The notes under the pieces: model-generated
Database searches by the model: none
What the model was told of the DNA's origin: nothing
Seen by the model: only the letters and a program-made list of their open reading frames with translations
Source: Thiohalobacter sp.
GTDB taxonomy: Bacteria; Pseudomonadota; Gammaproteobacteria; Thiohalobacterales; Thiohalobacteraceae
Assembly: GCA_027030825.1 (NCBI GenBank)
Contig: JALVEM010000242.1
Coordinates: 1-10,432 of the forward strand
Length of the DNA: 10,432 nucleotides
Reading direction: 5' to 3'
Made by a program: the position numbers and the translations under genes
Part shown: piece by piece, positions 1 to 7,400 of the stretch
Numbering within the stretch: the stretch's first letter is position 1
How the letters are laid out: the number at the start of each line of letters is the position of its first letter

Positions 1-953
1 GCCTGTTCGGAAGGCGGCGGCTCGCTGCCCGGCACGGTACCGGCCGATTCGGTCGGTACCGGTGCCGACCGAACCTCGGCATCGGCCGGCGCCTGGCTCC
101 CCGTGACGGCACCGGGCGCGAATTCGCCCGGTTCCGGGCGGACCGCTGCCGCAGGGGCCTGCTGTTCTCCCGTTGGCGCCTGCGCGGGCGCGATCATGTG
201 CGCCTGCTCCGCTGCTTCCTCAGGCTGAGCCGTCTCGTTGTCCGCCGATTGCTTCGTGACAGGCGCCATCCCGGCCGGCTGAGTTTCAGTCGGGACAGCA
301 GACGGAACACTCGAAACCGTGGATTCCGGTTCTGCAACCGGCTCCGGAGCCACCGGTTGCGCGGCATGGCCGCCATGCGCATCGGGCCCGGCAGGCGCAT
401 TCGGCACGGGCGCGAAGGGCTGCGCCGATGCCGTGTCGGCAGGTGCCGGCGACACCGGAGCAAATGGCCGTGATTCGGCCTGTGTGCTCGCCGGGGCCGG
501 AACGGGAGCGAAGGGAGGGGGCTCGGAACCAGCCGGGCTCCCGGTCTGAACGGGCGCGAATCCCTGTGCACTCGCCGGGGGCACGGGAGGCGTGGCCGCG
601 GCACTCGTCTCTTCGGCCGAGTCCATCACGGATCTCCCGGCAGCGGCTTCAGCCTCCGCCGTGGTCTGCGCATCACCGTGAACGGCGGGCTCGTTTCCTG
701 CCGCGACCTCGCCGACCGGTTCCGGTGCGGATGTTTCCCCGGCACCCGGCGCGGTCTCGGAAGACGAGGCCGAAACCGCAGGGGGAGCCGTCGTGCCCGT
801 GGAACCGGCAGATCCGGCCACCGGCCGTTCCGTGGAGGACTCGGCCTTGAACCACTGCGGAAACAGGTCGGCGCGATAGTAGTACACCAGGCCGATGGCC
901 GCCACGAGCACGATCCAGAACAGCTTGCTGAGCAGTTTCATGAGCAGATTCAT
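1..953 (-). CDS. Membrane-anchored Pro/Ala-rich repeat protein, 3' end missing
   Basis: The frame is open from an ATG at 953 to the left edge (317 codons seen, no stop). Residues 6-26 form one hydrophobic segment ending in Tyr-Tyr-Tyr-Arg, so the rest is probably periplasmic. From about residue 40 the chain is low complexity, rich in Pro, Ala, Glu, Ser and Thr, with no folded domain visible. Four copies of a 16-residue unit starting (G/P)FAPV lie at residues 131-194, and looser copies (GMAPV, EFAPG) follow. The start lies 21 bases after the stop of the upstream LolA-like gene, which suggests co-transcription; its ribosome site is weak (AAGGGA, distant), and an in-frame ATG at 941 is an alternative. 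An N-terminal anchor plus a long Pro-rich spacer resembles TonB-like or SPOR-type spanning proteins, but the deciding C-terminal domain is outside the window. Function unknown. Confidence 0.8.
   Translation of the reverse strand, partial: MNLLMKLLSKLFWIVLVAAIGLVYYYRADLFPQWFKAESSTERPVAGSAGSTGTTAPPAVSASSSETAPGAGETSAPEPVGEVAAGNEPAVHGDAQTTAEAEAAAGRSVMDSAEETSAAATPPVPPASAQGFAPVQTGSPAGSEPPPFAPVPAPASTQAESRPFAPVSPAPADTASAQPFAPVPNAPAGPDAHGGHAAQPVAPEPVAEPESTVSSVPSAVPTETQPAGMAPVTKQSADNETAQPEEAAEQAHMIAPAQAPTGEQQAPAAAVRPEPGEFAPGAVTGSQAPADAEVRSAPVPTESAGTVPGSEPPPSEQ
372..563 (-). repeat. Four tandem 48-base units coding a 16-residue (G/P)FAPV repeat
   Basis: Inside the membrane-anchored protein, the Phe of the FAPV core falls at residues 132, 148, 164 and 180, an exact 16-residue period. 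The Phe codons on the minus strand lie at 558-560, 510-512, 462-464 and 414-416, exactly 48 bases apart. After the FAPV core, the units share only Pro/Ala/Ser-rich composition. The core is kept while the linker drifts, which suggests selection on FAPV rather than a very recent DNA duplication. Confidence 0.85.
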
Positions 954-974
954 CTCGGGTCCGTTCCCTTGCTG

Positions 975-1892
975 TCAATACCGGTTCGGATAGGTGCCTC
1001 GGGGAGGCTGCTGCGGATAGCCTCCGGCGGCGGGGCCGGATGGCGGCGGATACCCCGTCTGCGGCGCACCGGCAGGAGGGACAGCCTGTCCACCGGCCCG
1101 ACCCTGCGTCTGACCCTTGAGCAGATTCTGAAGCTGGGCCATGTCGACCTTCCGCAGACCCTGCGGCAGCCGGAACAGCGAGGGATCCTGCGGGCCCACC
1201 CGGATGTTGCGCAGCTCCCGGAGATAGCCGCCGGGAAGCGTCTCCCGAATCGCGATGCCGAGCTGAGGGTCATACCACTGGTAACTCGTGATGACCTGGC
1301 CGTCCGGCCGGGTCGTGGTCATGACCCATTTCTCGGTCTGCCGTCCGTTGACGACCTCGGTCCCGGCCGGCTTCATCTCCATCGTGGTGCCCTCTGGGAA
1401 GACCTGGCGCAACGGCATCCTGCGGCTGCGATCGATCCAGTAGAGGGCGCGCAGGGTCTTGCCGTCCTTCCGGTAGGTCATCTCCCACTTGTCCGCCACG
1501 CGCCCGAAGAGCTTCTCCTGCCCGAGATGCCTGCACGTGGCATTGGGCACCGCGTCACAGGGACTCTGCATGCCACCCCCCTGGGTGGCCTGTCGTATCA
1601 CGTTCTCCGGCGCCTTCATTTCCACATAGACACCGAGATCGGGAAACGCGGTCACGGCCTGGTGCCGGTCGAGATCGATGATCTCCAGCACTCTGCGTCC
1701 CTGCATCCGGTATTCCATGCGCACGTGATGCGGGTCCACGTGCATCTCGGCCACCTTCGGTGGCTGATTGGGCACCTGCTGGACCGCCTGCGCATGGAAG
1801 GGCTGCTTCGGTCCGACCTCCTGGGCCTGTGCAGCCGCCGTCAGCACGGCCGCCACGGACAGAACGAACCCCACGACACTTTTCCTGATCAT
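975..1892 (-). CDS. Secreted LolA/DUF4412-like protein with Gly/Pro/Tyr tail
   Basis: A 305-residue exported protein. Residues 1-24 are a typical signal peptide (MIRK, hydrophobic core, AAAQAQ) with cleavage probably after Ala23 or Gln24. Residues 45-255 look like a beta-rich LolA/RseB-type or DUF4412 domain. Two related segments are visible: about 129-174 (DKWEMT, YWID, MPLR, MEMK) and 182-229 (EKWVMT, YQWYD, IAIRE, LRELRN), followed by the VGPQDPSLFRLP ending that I associate with DUF4412-type proteins. Two Cys (112 and 120) could form a disulfide. Residues 262-305 are a Gly/Pro/Gln/Tyr-rich tail like those of the neighbouring proteins. I chose the ATG at 1892 because it begins the signal peptide; an upstream in-frame ATG at 2024 would bury it behind about 44 residues. 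The gene lies between the sulfur-globule-like gene and the repeat protein. Family inferred by eye; the ligand, perhaps hydrophobic, is unknown. Confidence 0.85.
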   Translation of the reverse strand: MIRKSVVGFVLSVAAVLTAAAQAQEVGPKQPFHAQAVQQVPNQPPKVAEMHVDPHHVRMEYRMQGRRVLEIIDLDRHQAVTAFPDLGVYVEMKAPENVIRQATQGGGMQSPCDAVPNATCRHLGQEKLFGRVADKWEMTYRKDGKTLRALYWIDRSRRMPLRQVFPEGTTMEMKPAGTEVVNGRQTEKWVMTTTRPDGQVITSYQWYDPQLGIAIRETLPGGYLRELRNIRVGPQDPSLFRLPQGLRKVDMAQLQNLLKGQTQGRAGGQAVPPAGAPQTGYPPPSGPAAGGYPQQPPRGTYPNRY

Positions 1893-1946
1893 CTTTCCCT
1901 GCTCCTCGACGCCCGTTTCCCGTCCGGATTCCGACCTGGACGAACA

Positions 1947-1998
1947 CATTCCGTTCTGTCGGGCACACTCGAAGGAATGCACCCGCCATAACGGAATG
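1947..1998. repeat. Inverted repeat CATTCCGTT / AACGGAATG in the 164-base gap
   Basis: Perfect 9-base arms at 1947-1955 and 1990-1998 with a 34-base loop that contains further weak pairing (CGGGCAC against GCACCCG). It lies between the sulfur-globule-like gene (stop at 2057) and the LolA-like gene (start at 1892). No T-run follows on either strand, so it is not a standard intrinsic terminator. A 10-base palindrome, GGACCGGTCC, abuts it at 1998-2007. It could be an RNA structure in the leader of the LolA-like gene or an operator. Confidence 0.5.
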
Positions 1999-2056
1999 GA
2001 CCGGTCCGGGACGCCCACGCGCACACTGTCACGTGGACATCCCTTCCCGTATCCGC

Positions 2057-2470
2057 TTACTTGTTGCCCTGCTGCTGCGGAGCACGCTGCTGGGGAGCAC
2101 CGTACGGAGCCGGCGGAGCACCATAGGGAGCGGCGCCGTAAGGTGCCACGCCATAGGGAGCGACCGGCGGTGCATAGGGAGCGCCCCAGTAGGGATAGCC
2201 ATAGTAGGGGTAGTAGCCATAGCCATAGTAGGGTGCACCATAGCCATAGCCACGGCCATAGCCGGAACCCCGTGCGCGACCGCTGATACCGAAGTTGAAA
2301 TCGGTATCACCCATCATGTCGCCCAGGGCGTCGCCCAGACCATGACCCCATCCACGACCCCAGCCGGGACCGTCCCAGGGACCACCCCACCAGGCATTGG
2401 CGGAACCCATGGGAAGAGCCGTAACACCTGCGATAGCCGCAGCCAGCATTGCCTTCTTCAGTTTCATCAT
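2057..2470 (-). CDS. Sulfur globule family protein (Gly/Tyr-rich, secreted)
   Basis: A 137-residue secreted low-complexity protein resembling the structural proteins that coat periplasmic sulfur globules in purple and colourless sulfur bacteria. Residues 1-26 are a Sec signal peptide (MMKLKKAMLAA, ending SANA) cut before WWGGPWDGPGW. Residues 27-55 are Gly/Trp/Asp-rich, 56-69 hold DFNFGISGRARG, 70-96 are Tyr/Gly repeats, 97-126 repeat APYG, and the tail is Gln-rich (APQQQGNK). The Sgp proteins I know are around 100 residues, so the APYG and Gln-rich parts are an extension. GGAGGA lies 7 bases before the ATG at 2470, which favours it over the adjacent ATG at 2467. The gene sits 124 bases after the lipoprotein gene, with stem-loops in the gap. 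Known for the family: the coat is protein, exported across the inner membrane. Inferred: this copy has the same role. A generic Gly-rich envelope protein is the alternative. Confidence 0.8.
   Translation of the reverse strand: MMKLKKAMLAAAIAGVTALPMGSANAWWGGPWDGPGWGRGWGHGLGDALGDMMGDTDFNFGISGRARGSGYGRGYGYGAPYYGYGYYPYYGYPYWGAPYAPPVAPYGVAPYGAAPYGAPPAPYGAPQQRAPQQQGNK
2093..2263 (-). repeat. Tyr-Gly and Ala-Pro-Tyr-Gly coding repeats in the sulfur-globule-like gene
   Basis: Residues 70-96 are built of YG, GYG and YPYYG steps (bases 2183-2263). Residues 97-126 consist of APY or APYG units separated by V, A or PP (bases 2093-2182). At the DNA level this shows as recurring CATAGGGAGC and CCATAG words on the + strand. 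Such short repeats expand and contract readily. Confidence 0.8.
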
Positions 2471-2504
2471 CACAAAGTCCTCCGACTTTACGGTTGAGAC
2501 CTGA

Positions 2505-2521
2505 TGCAGCGACATGCTGCA
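2505..2521. promoter_or_regulatory. Inverted repeat TGCAGC-N5-GCTGCA upstream of the sulfur-globule-like gene
   Basis: Perfect 6-base arms with a 5-base spacer, centred 43 bases before the ATG at 2470. It could be a small hairpin in the mRNA leader or a protein-binding site. The arms resemble, in the opposite order, the TGTTGCA/TGCAACA half-sites near 9141 and 9232, but the match is too loose to claim the same regulator. Confidence 0.4.
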
Positions 2522-2546
2522 CCACCTTTCACCCTCTCGACTCGGT

Positions 2547-2580
2547 CGTCGATGGACGGAGGGTCGAGCATCCACCGACG
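2547..2580 (-). other. Intercistronic stem-loop before the sulfur-globule-like gene
   Basis: Arms 2547-2556 and 2571-2580 pair over 10 bases in minus-strand RNA, with one G-U pair and a 14-base loop. An overlapping alternative pairing joins ACCCTC (2531-2536) with GAGGGT (2559-2564). It lies 15 bases beyond the lipoprotein stop codon and has no T-run, so it looks like a processing or stability element rather than a terminator. Confidence 0.5.
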
Positions 2581-2594
2581 ATTTCAAGACAGTG

Positions 2595-3407
2595 CTACCA
2601 GCCCCAGGGTCCGAGCACCCCGGGCACGCCCGGGTAATACCCGAGCGCAGGCAGACCGGTTCCATACGGGCCCGGCGCATAGACGCCGTACCCATAGGGA
2701 TTCACCACCCCCGGCGCAGCCAGTCCGGGCACGACGGGCGGCGAGGGCTGCTCGCTGTGACTCGACCCGATCGGCCTGTCATAAGGGGCCACCCACGGAT
2801 TGGCGCCCTGTCGGGCACGGGCCTTCTCGTCTTCGTCCAGCGGCCGGTACCGGGGCTGGACGGCGGCATTGTTCCAGCCGGGGTTCGCCGGTTGCTGCCA
2901 CTGGCCTCCGGTACCGGACCAGGGATTCGACAATTGCTGTCCCTGACGGGACCAGTCGGTCGACTGCCCGGCCGTGCCAGGATTCCAGTAACCCGGCTGT
3001 CCGTATCCCTGGCCCGGATTCGGATAACCGGGTGCCGAGCGGTTCCAGCCCTGCTGCATGCCGCCCTGCCCCTGCCAGCCACCCGCTGTAGCGGCAGGCG
3101 GCTGACCCTGCACGCCATACGGCTGAGCGTATCCAGGTGCGGGATACCCACCCTGCATGCCGGGGCCGGCCATCCCCTGGGGATAGCCGGGGATGCCTGG
3201 TGCCTGTGCGGGATAGTAGGGCGACTGCATGCCGGATGATCCGGGTTGCATCCTGCTGTTCATGTTCTGCCTGGCAGCCGACTTCTGTTCATCCACGGCA
3301 TCCTTGCTGCATCCGGCCAGAACGAGCAGTGCGGCAAGCCATCCCAGCCGGCGCCGCCGACGCCCTTCCCTGTTGCCCTGCCCGTACTGTCCTGACCTTC
3401 CATGCAT
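2595..3407 (-). CDS. Gly/Pro/Gln/Tyr-rich lipoprotein
   Basis: A 270-residue protein, unrecognised as a family. Residues 1-20 are basic (five consecutive Arg), 21-32 hydrophobic, and L30-A-G-C33 is a lipobox. The Ser after Cys33 fits transport to the outer membrane under the Lol rule. Residues 55-185 are low complexity, rich in Gly, Pro, Gln, Met, Tyr and Trp (GYWNPG, NPWSG, NPGWNN). Residues 186-211 (RYRPLDEDEKARARQ, YDRP) are the only charged, possibly folded part. The tail 236-270 has PYGYG and ends in GPWGW, echoing the sulfur-globule-like protein encoded next. A GGAAGG site lies 7 bases before the ATG at 3407, and only 18 bases separate it from the previous stop, so the two are co-transcribed. 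A role as an outer-membrane partner of the secreted low-complexity proteins is an inference. Confidence 0.85.
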   Translation of the reverse strand: MHGRSGQYGQGNREGRRRRRLGWLAALLVLAGCSKDAVDEQKSAARQNMNSRMQPGSSGMQSPYYPAQAPGIPGYPQGMAGPGMQGGYPAPGYAQPYGVQGQPPAATAGGWQGQGGMQQGWNRSAPGYPNPGQGYGQPGYWNPGTAGQSTDWSRQGQQLSNPWSGTGGQWQQPANPGWNNAAVQPRYRPLDEDEKARARQGANPWVAPYDRPIGSSHSEQPSPPVVPGLAAPGVVNPYGYGVYAPGPYGTGLPALGYYPGVPGVLGPWGW

Positions 3408-3425
3408 GCGAATGCCTTCCCGTCA

Positions 3426-4400
3426 TCACTGATTGCCCGTGTTGCCTGCAGGCACCTGATACCCCGGGTAACCGTAGGCCCCGTAGGGCGCCGCGTAACC
3501 GGCCGGCGGGTATCCGTAGGGCGCCGGTGGAACCGGTGGCGCCCAGGCGCCGGGCGCATAGGGATAGGGGGCATAGGCCGGCGCGCCGTAGCCATAGGCC
3601 GGCGGTTGCGTCCAGGTTCCCTGGGGCTGCTGCACCTGTCCTGCGGTCGACTGCTGCGTCTGCTGCGACGTCCCGGACGGCGGATTCGCCTGGGGCATCG
3701 CCGGCGGCCGAGTCGGTTCCATCGGCCGCGGGAGGCTCTGCTCGAGCTGCTGACGACGCGCCTCCATGGCCTTGCGCTGAGCCTCGAACTCCTCCTGCTG
3801 ACGACGGAATCGCTCCTGGGCCTCCTTGCGCATGGCATCGAGATCGGGCGCTGCCGGAGGTTCGGGCACAGCGGGACCCGGCATCGGCGCCGACTGCGAC
3901 TCCGACTGCCACTGACGGGTCATTTCCTCGTGCTGGCGGCGGATCGCCGCGTGCTGCTGTTCGATCTCCCTGCGCCGCTGTTCCATCTCGGCTTCCATGC
4001 GCTTGCGGAACTCCGCCTGCTGGCGGAGGAATTCCTCACGCGTGATGCCGCCCTGCCCCATGTGCGGCGGCATCGCCGGACTCGGCACGGCCTGCGCGCC
4101 CTGCGGCTGGAATCCGGGCGCCATGCCCGACGATGACGCCGATGGCTGCTGTCCCGCCGGTGGCTGCACCATGCCCTGCGGTACCGGAGCGAAGCCGCCG
4201 GCAGACGACCGAGGACTGAAGGGTCCCGGCGGCGGCGGCACCTGCCCCGGGGCCTGTGCGGCAGCCGCGTTGCCCTGTGTCATGGCCGGTGCCTCTGTCA
4301 CACCACCCTCGGCCGCCACGGCCGTGGCAACCAGGCCGGCCAGGCTCATGCCCAGAAGCCTCGGCAGTCTGCCCGTCGCGCTTGCATGTACCCTGTTCAT
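3426..4400 (-). CDS. Exported coiled-coil protein with Tyr/Gly/Pro-rich tail
   Basis: A 324-residue protein, unrecognised as a family. Residues 1-30 are a signal peptide (basic start, core LLGMSLAGLVATAVAA) with no lipobox Cys. Residues 31-118 are a Pro/Gln/Ala/Ser-rich linker containing GGFAPVP (68-74), the same core as the repeat in the leftmost protein. Residues 119-166 and 186-223 are two highly charged helices, Glu/Arg/Gln-rich and probably coiled coils. They are related to each other (FLRQQAEF against FRRQQEEF, each followed by Met-Glu and an Arg-rich run). Residues 224-265 are again Pro/Gln-rich and 266-324 a Tyr/Gly/Pro tail (AYGYGAPAYAP, APYGYPP, YGAYGYPGY) like the sulfur globule protein's. 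A GGAGGAA site lies 6 bases before the ATG at 4400, and the pump's stop codon lies only 23 bases upstream. It may be a periplasmic scaffold; that is inference. Confidence 0.87.
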   Translation of the reverse strand: MNRVHASATGRLPRLLGMSLAGLVATAVAAEGGVTEAPAMTQGNAAAAQAPGQVPPPPGPFSPRSSAGGFAPVPQGMVQPPAGQQPSASSSGMAPGFQPQGAQAVPSPAMPPHMGQGGITREEFLRQQAEFRKRMEAEMEQRRREIEQQHAAIRRQHEEMTRQWQSESQSAPMPGPAVPEPPAAPDLDAMRKEAQERFRRQQEEFEAQRKAMEARRQQLEQSLPRPMEPTRPPAMPQANPPSGTSQQTQQSTAGQVQQPQGTWTQPPAYGYGAPAYAPYPYAPGAWAPPVPPAPYGYPPAGYAAPYGAYGYPGYQVPAGNTGNQ

Positions 4401-4423
4401 TTCATGTTCCTCCGTAGCTCCCT

Positions 4424-7400
4424 TCAGGTGTTGCGGGGAGATTCTTCATCACCATTGCCGGATGCTTCTTCGCGCTCGGCACGCTTGCGATCCTCTTCCT
4501 CGATACGGTGCTCGAGCGCATCACAGGAATGCGGCTGGAAGTGCTTCGCCGCGCTGATGCAACCCAGAGGCACCACCAGCAGCATGAACACGGTCGATGC
4601 CGCCACACCGAACAGCAGGCTGACAGCCATGCCCTGGAAGATGGGATCGGAAATGATGGCCCAGGAACCGAGTGCCAGTGCCATGGACGTGATGAAGATG
4701 GGCCGCAGGCGGATGCGCCCGGCCTCGATGGCGGCCTCCTTGATATCGCGCCCCATCGCCACCTCGTGCTTGACGAACTCCACCAGGAGGATGGAGGCGC
4801 GCACGATGATGCCGCCGAGCGCGATCATGCCGATCATGGAGGTGGCGGTGAAATCCGCATCCATGATCCAGTGGCCGGGGATGATGCCGATCAGCGTCAG
4901 CGGGATCGGTGACATCACGATGCCGGCCAGCGTGTAGTCCTTGAACTCGAGCACGATCAGCGCATAGATGAGGATCATGGCGCCCATGAAGGCGATGCCC
5001 ATGTCGCGGAAAGTCTCGTAGGTGACCGTCCACTCGCCGCTCCACTCGAATGCGGACTTGAGATCGTTCTCGGGTGGCCCGATCAGATGACCGGACAGGG
5101 TGACGCCGTCGGGCGTGACATAGTCCTTGAGCCGTTTCTCGACTTCCATCATGCCGTAGACGGGCGCGCCCAGCCGACCCTCGCCCTCGCCGGTGACGTA
5201 TTCGACCGGACGCAGGTCACGATGGAAGATGTAATGGTCCTCGGGAAGCTGGACGAAACGGCCGAGCTCGCCGAGCGGGATGGTCTTGCCCGACTGACTG
5301 CGGATCGGCAGATTCGCCAGGCGGGCGATCTGCGAACGAACCGCAAGCGGCGTCTGCAGGACGATGTAGGTCGGCTCCAGCGGCGCGGCGCGCTTGACGT
5401 CACCGATCTGGAATCCGCCCATCGCCATGGCCACGTTCTTGTTGATGGTCTCGATGGAGATCCCGTAGCGAGTGGCCTTTTCCTTGTCGATCACGAACCG
5501 CCAGTAGCTGTGCGGCTCGTCCATGTAGTTGTCGACATCGACGATGTTCGGGGCCTGCTCGAAGATCGCGGTGAGATCCCGGGCGACCTGCCGACGCGTC
5601 TTCTGGTCCGGACCATAGACGATCGCCGTCAGCGTCTGCAGCACCGGCGGGCCGGGCGGCATCTCGACCACCTGGATGCGAGCACCGAGCCGGTCGGCGA
5701 TGGGCTTGAGCAGATGACGGGTCGCAACCGCGATCTCGTGACTGCTGCGCTCGCGCTCATGCTTGTCCTTGAGCATGACCTGGATGTCGGCTTCCCACGG
5801 ATTCTGACGCAGGTAGTAGTGACGCACGAGACCGTTGAAGTTGAACGGTGATGCCGTGCCGACATAGCTCTGCAGCGCGGTGACCTCGGGGATCTCCTTC
5901 TGGATCGCGCGCGCCAGCGTCTCGGTGACGTTGGCGGTCACCGGCAGCGCCGTGCCCTCCGGAAGATTGATCACCACGTCGAACTCGGGCTTGTTGTCGA
6001 AGGGCAGCATCTTGACCGTCACGATCTTGAAATAGAACAGGGTGCAGACCAGCATCGTGAGGGCGATGACGCTGATCAGGAACACCCACCCCAGAAAACG
6101 ATTCTCGATCAGCGGCGTGATGATGGGCCGGTAGATCCTGCCGATGCGTTGCTGGGTTCGCTTTTCCTTCTCTTCCGCCTTGCGGAACGCCTTGGTGCTG
6201 GCCGGTCGCACGCGCATGGCGAACCAGGGCGTGAAGATGAAGGCCGCCAGCAGCGAGAAGAACATGGCCACCGAGCCCATGACCGGGATCGGCCGCATGT
6301 AGGGACCCATCATGCCGCTGACGAAGCCCATGGGCAGGAGGGCGGCGATGACGGTGAAGGTGGCGATGATGGTCGGGTTGCCGACCTCGCGCACGGCGTC
6401 GATGGCAACGGTCACCGAGGTCTTTCCGGCTTCCATCCAGCGCCGGAAGATGTTCTCGACCACCACCGCGGCATCGTCGACCAGGATACCGATGGCGAAG
6501 ATCAGGGCGAAGAGACTCACGCGGTCGATGGTGAAGTCCATGACCCACGCCGCCCAGATGGTGGTCAGGATGACGATGGGGATGACCGTGATGACCACGA
6601 AGGCGGCACGGACGCCCAGTGTCAGCAGACACAGGATCGACACCGCCACGGCGGCGTCGAACATGGCGCCGAGCAGTTCGTTGACCTTGTCGTTGGCGGT
6701 CTTGCCGTAGTTGCGGGTGATGGAGGCATGGACGTTCTCGGGGATCAGGGTGCCCTTGAGCTGTTCCAGTTTCTCGAGGATGTCCCGCGCCACGGTCACG
6801 CCGTTGGTGCCGATCTTCTTGGCGATGGCGACGGTCACGGCGGGATAACCGTGCTCGGCGCCCTCTTCCGGATCACCGGCGGGCCCGGTGAAATAGGTCA
6901 CCATGCGCTTCGTCTCGGCCGGCCCGTGGAAGACCTTGGCCACGTCACGCACATAGATGGGCGACCCCTGGTAGCTCCCCACCACCAGATTGGCCACGTC
7001 CTGCGCCGTGTGCAGGAACTCGCCCGACTGGATGCTGAAGACGTTGTTGCCGTACTCGATGCTGCCTGCCGGCATCTCCGAGTTGGCCGACATGATGGTT
7101 CCGGCGATCTGGTCCAGTGTCAGCCCGTAACCTGCGACCTTCTCGGGATTGACCTCGACCCGGATCTGCTCTTCACGACCGCCCACCACGAAACCCTGGC
7201 CGGTGTTCGGCACTTCCTGCAGCCGCTGCAGCACATCGAGCGCGAGGGTCCGCATGGACGCATCGTCCACCGTCTTGGACCAGAGGGTGACGGTCACGAT
7301 GGGCACGTCGTCGATGCCCTTGGGCTTGACCAGGGGCATGGACACCCCCGGCGGGATGATGTCCATGTTCGACTGCAGCTTGCTGTGCACCTTGACGATG

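Noticed and set aside
34..61. Inverted GGTACC words near the left edge
   Set aside because: They lie inside the coding frame of the repeat protein, reflect Val-Pro/Gly-Thr codons in GC-rich sequence, and have no further support as a site.
678..1991. + strand open frame of 437 codons opposite the leftmost two genes
   Set aside because: It spans two minus-strand genes and their junction. The minus strand has a signal peptide, a recognisable domain and sensible operon spacing.
1893..2024. Longer LolA-like protein starting at ATG 2024
   Set aside because: It would place 44 residues before a textbook signal peptide and runs through the inverted repeat in the gap.
4561..4800. Arg1001 in place of AcrB Lys940 as a sign of an inactive pump
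   Set aside because: The Asp442-Asp443 relay is intact, and GIIVR(N/A)SILLV(D/E)F is, as I recall, a common version of TM10 in other RND members, so it is probably functional.
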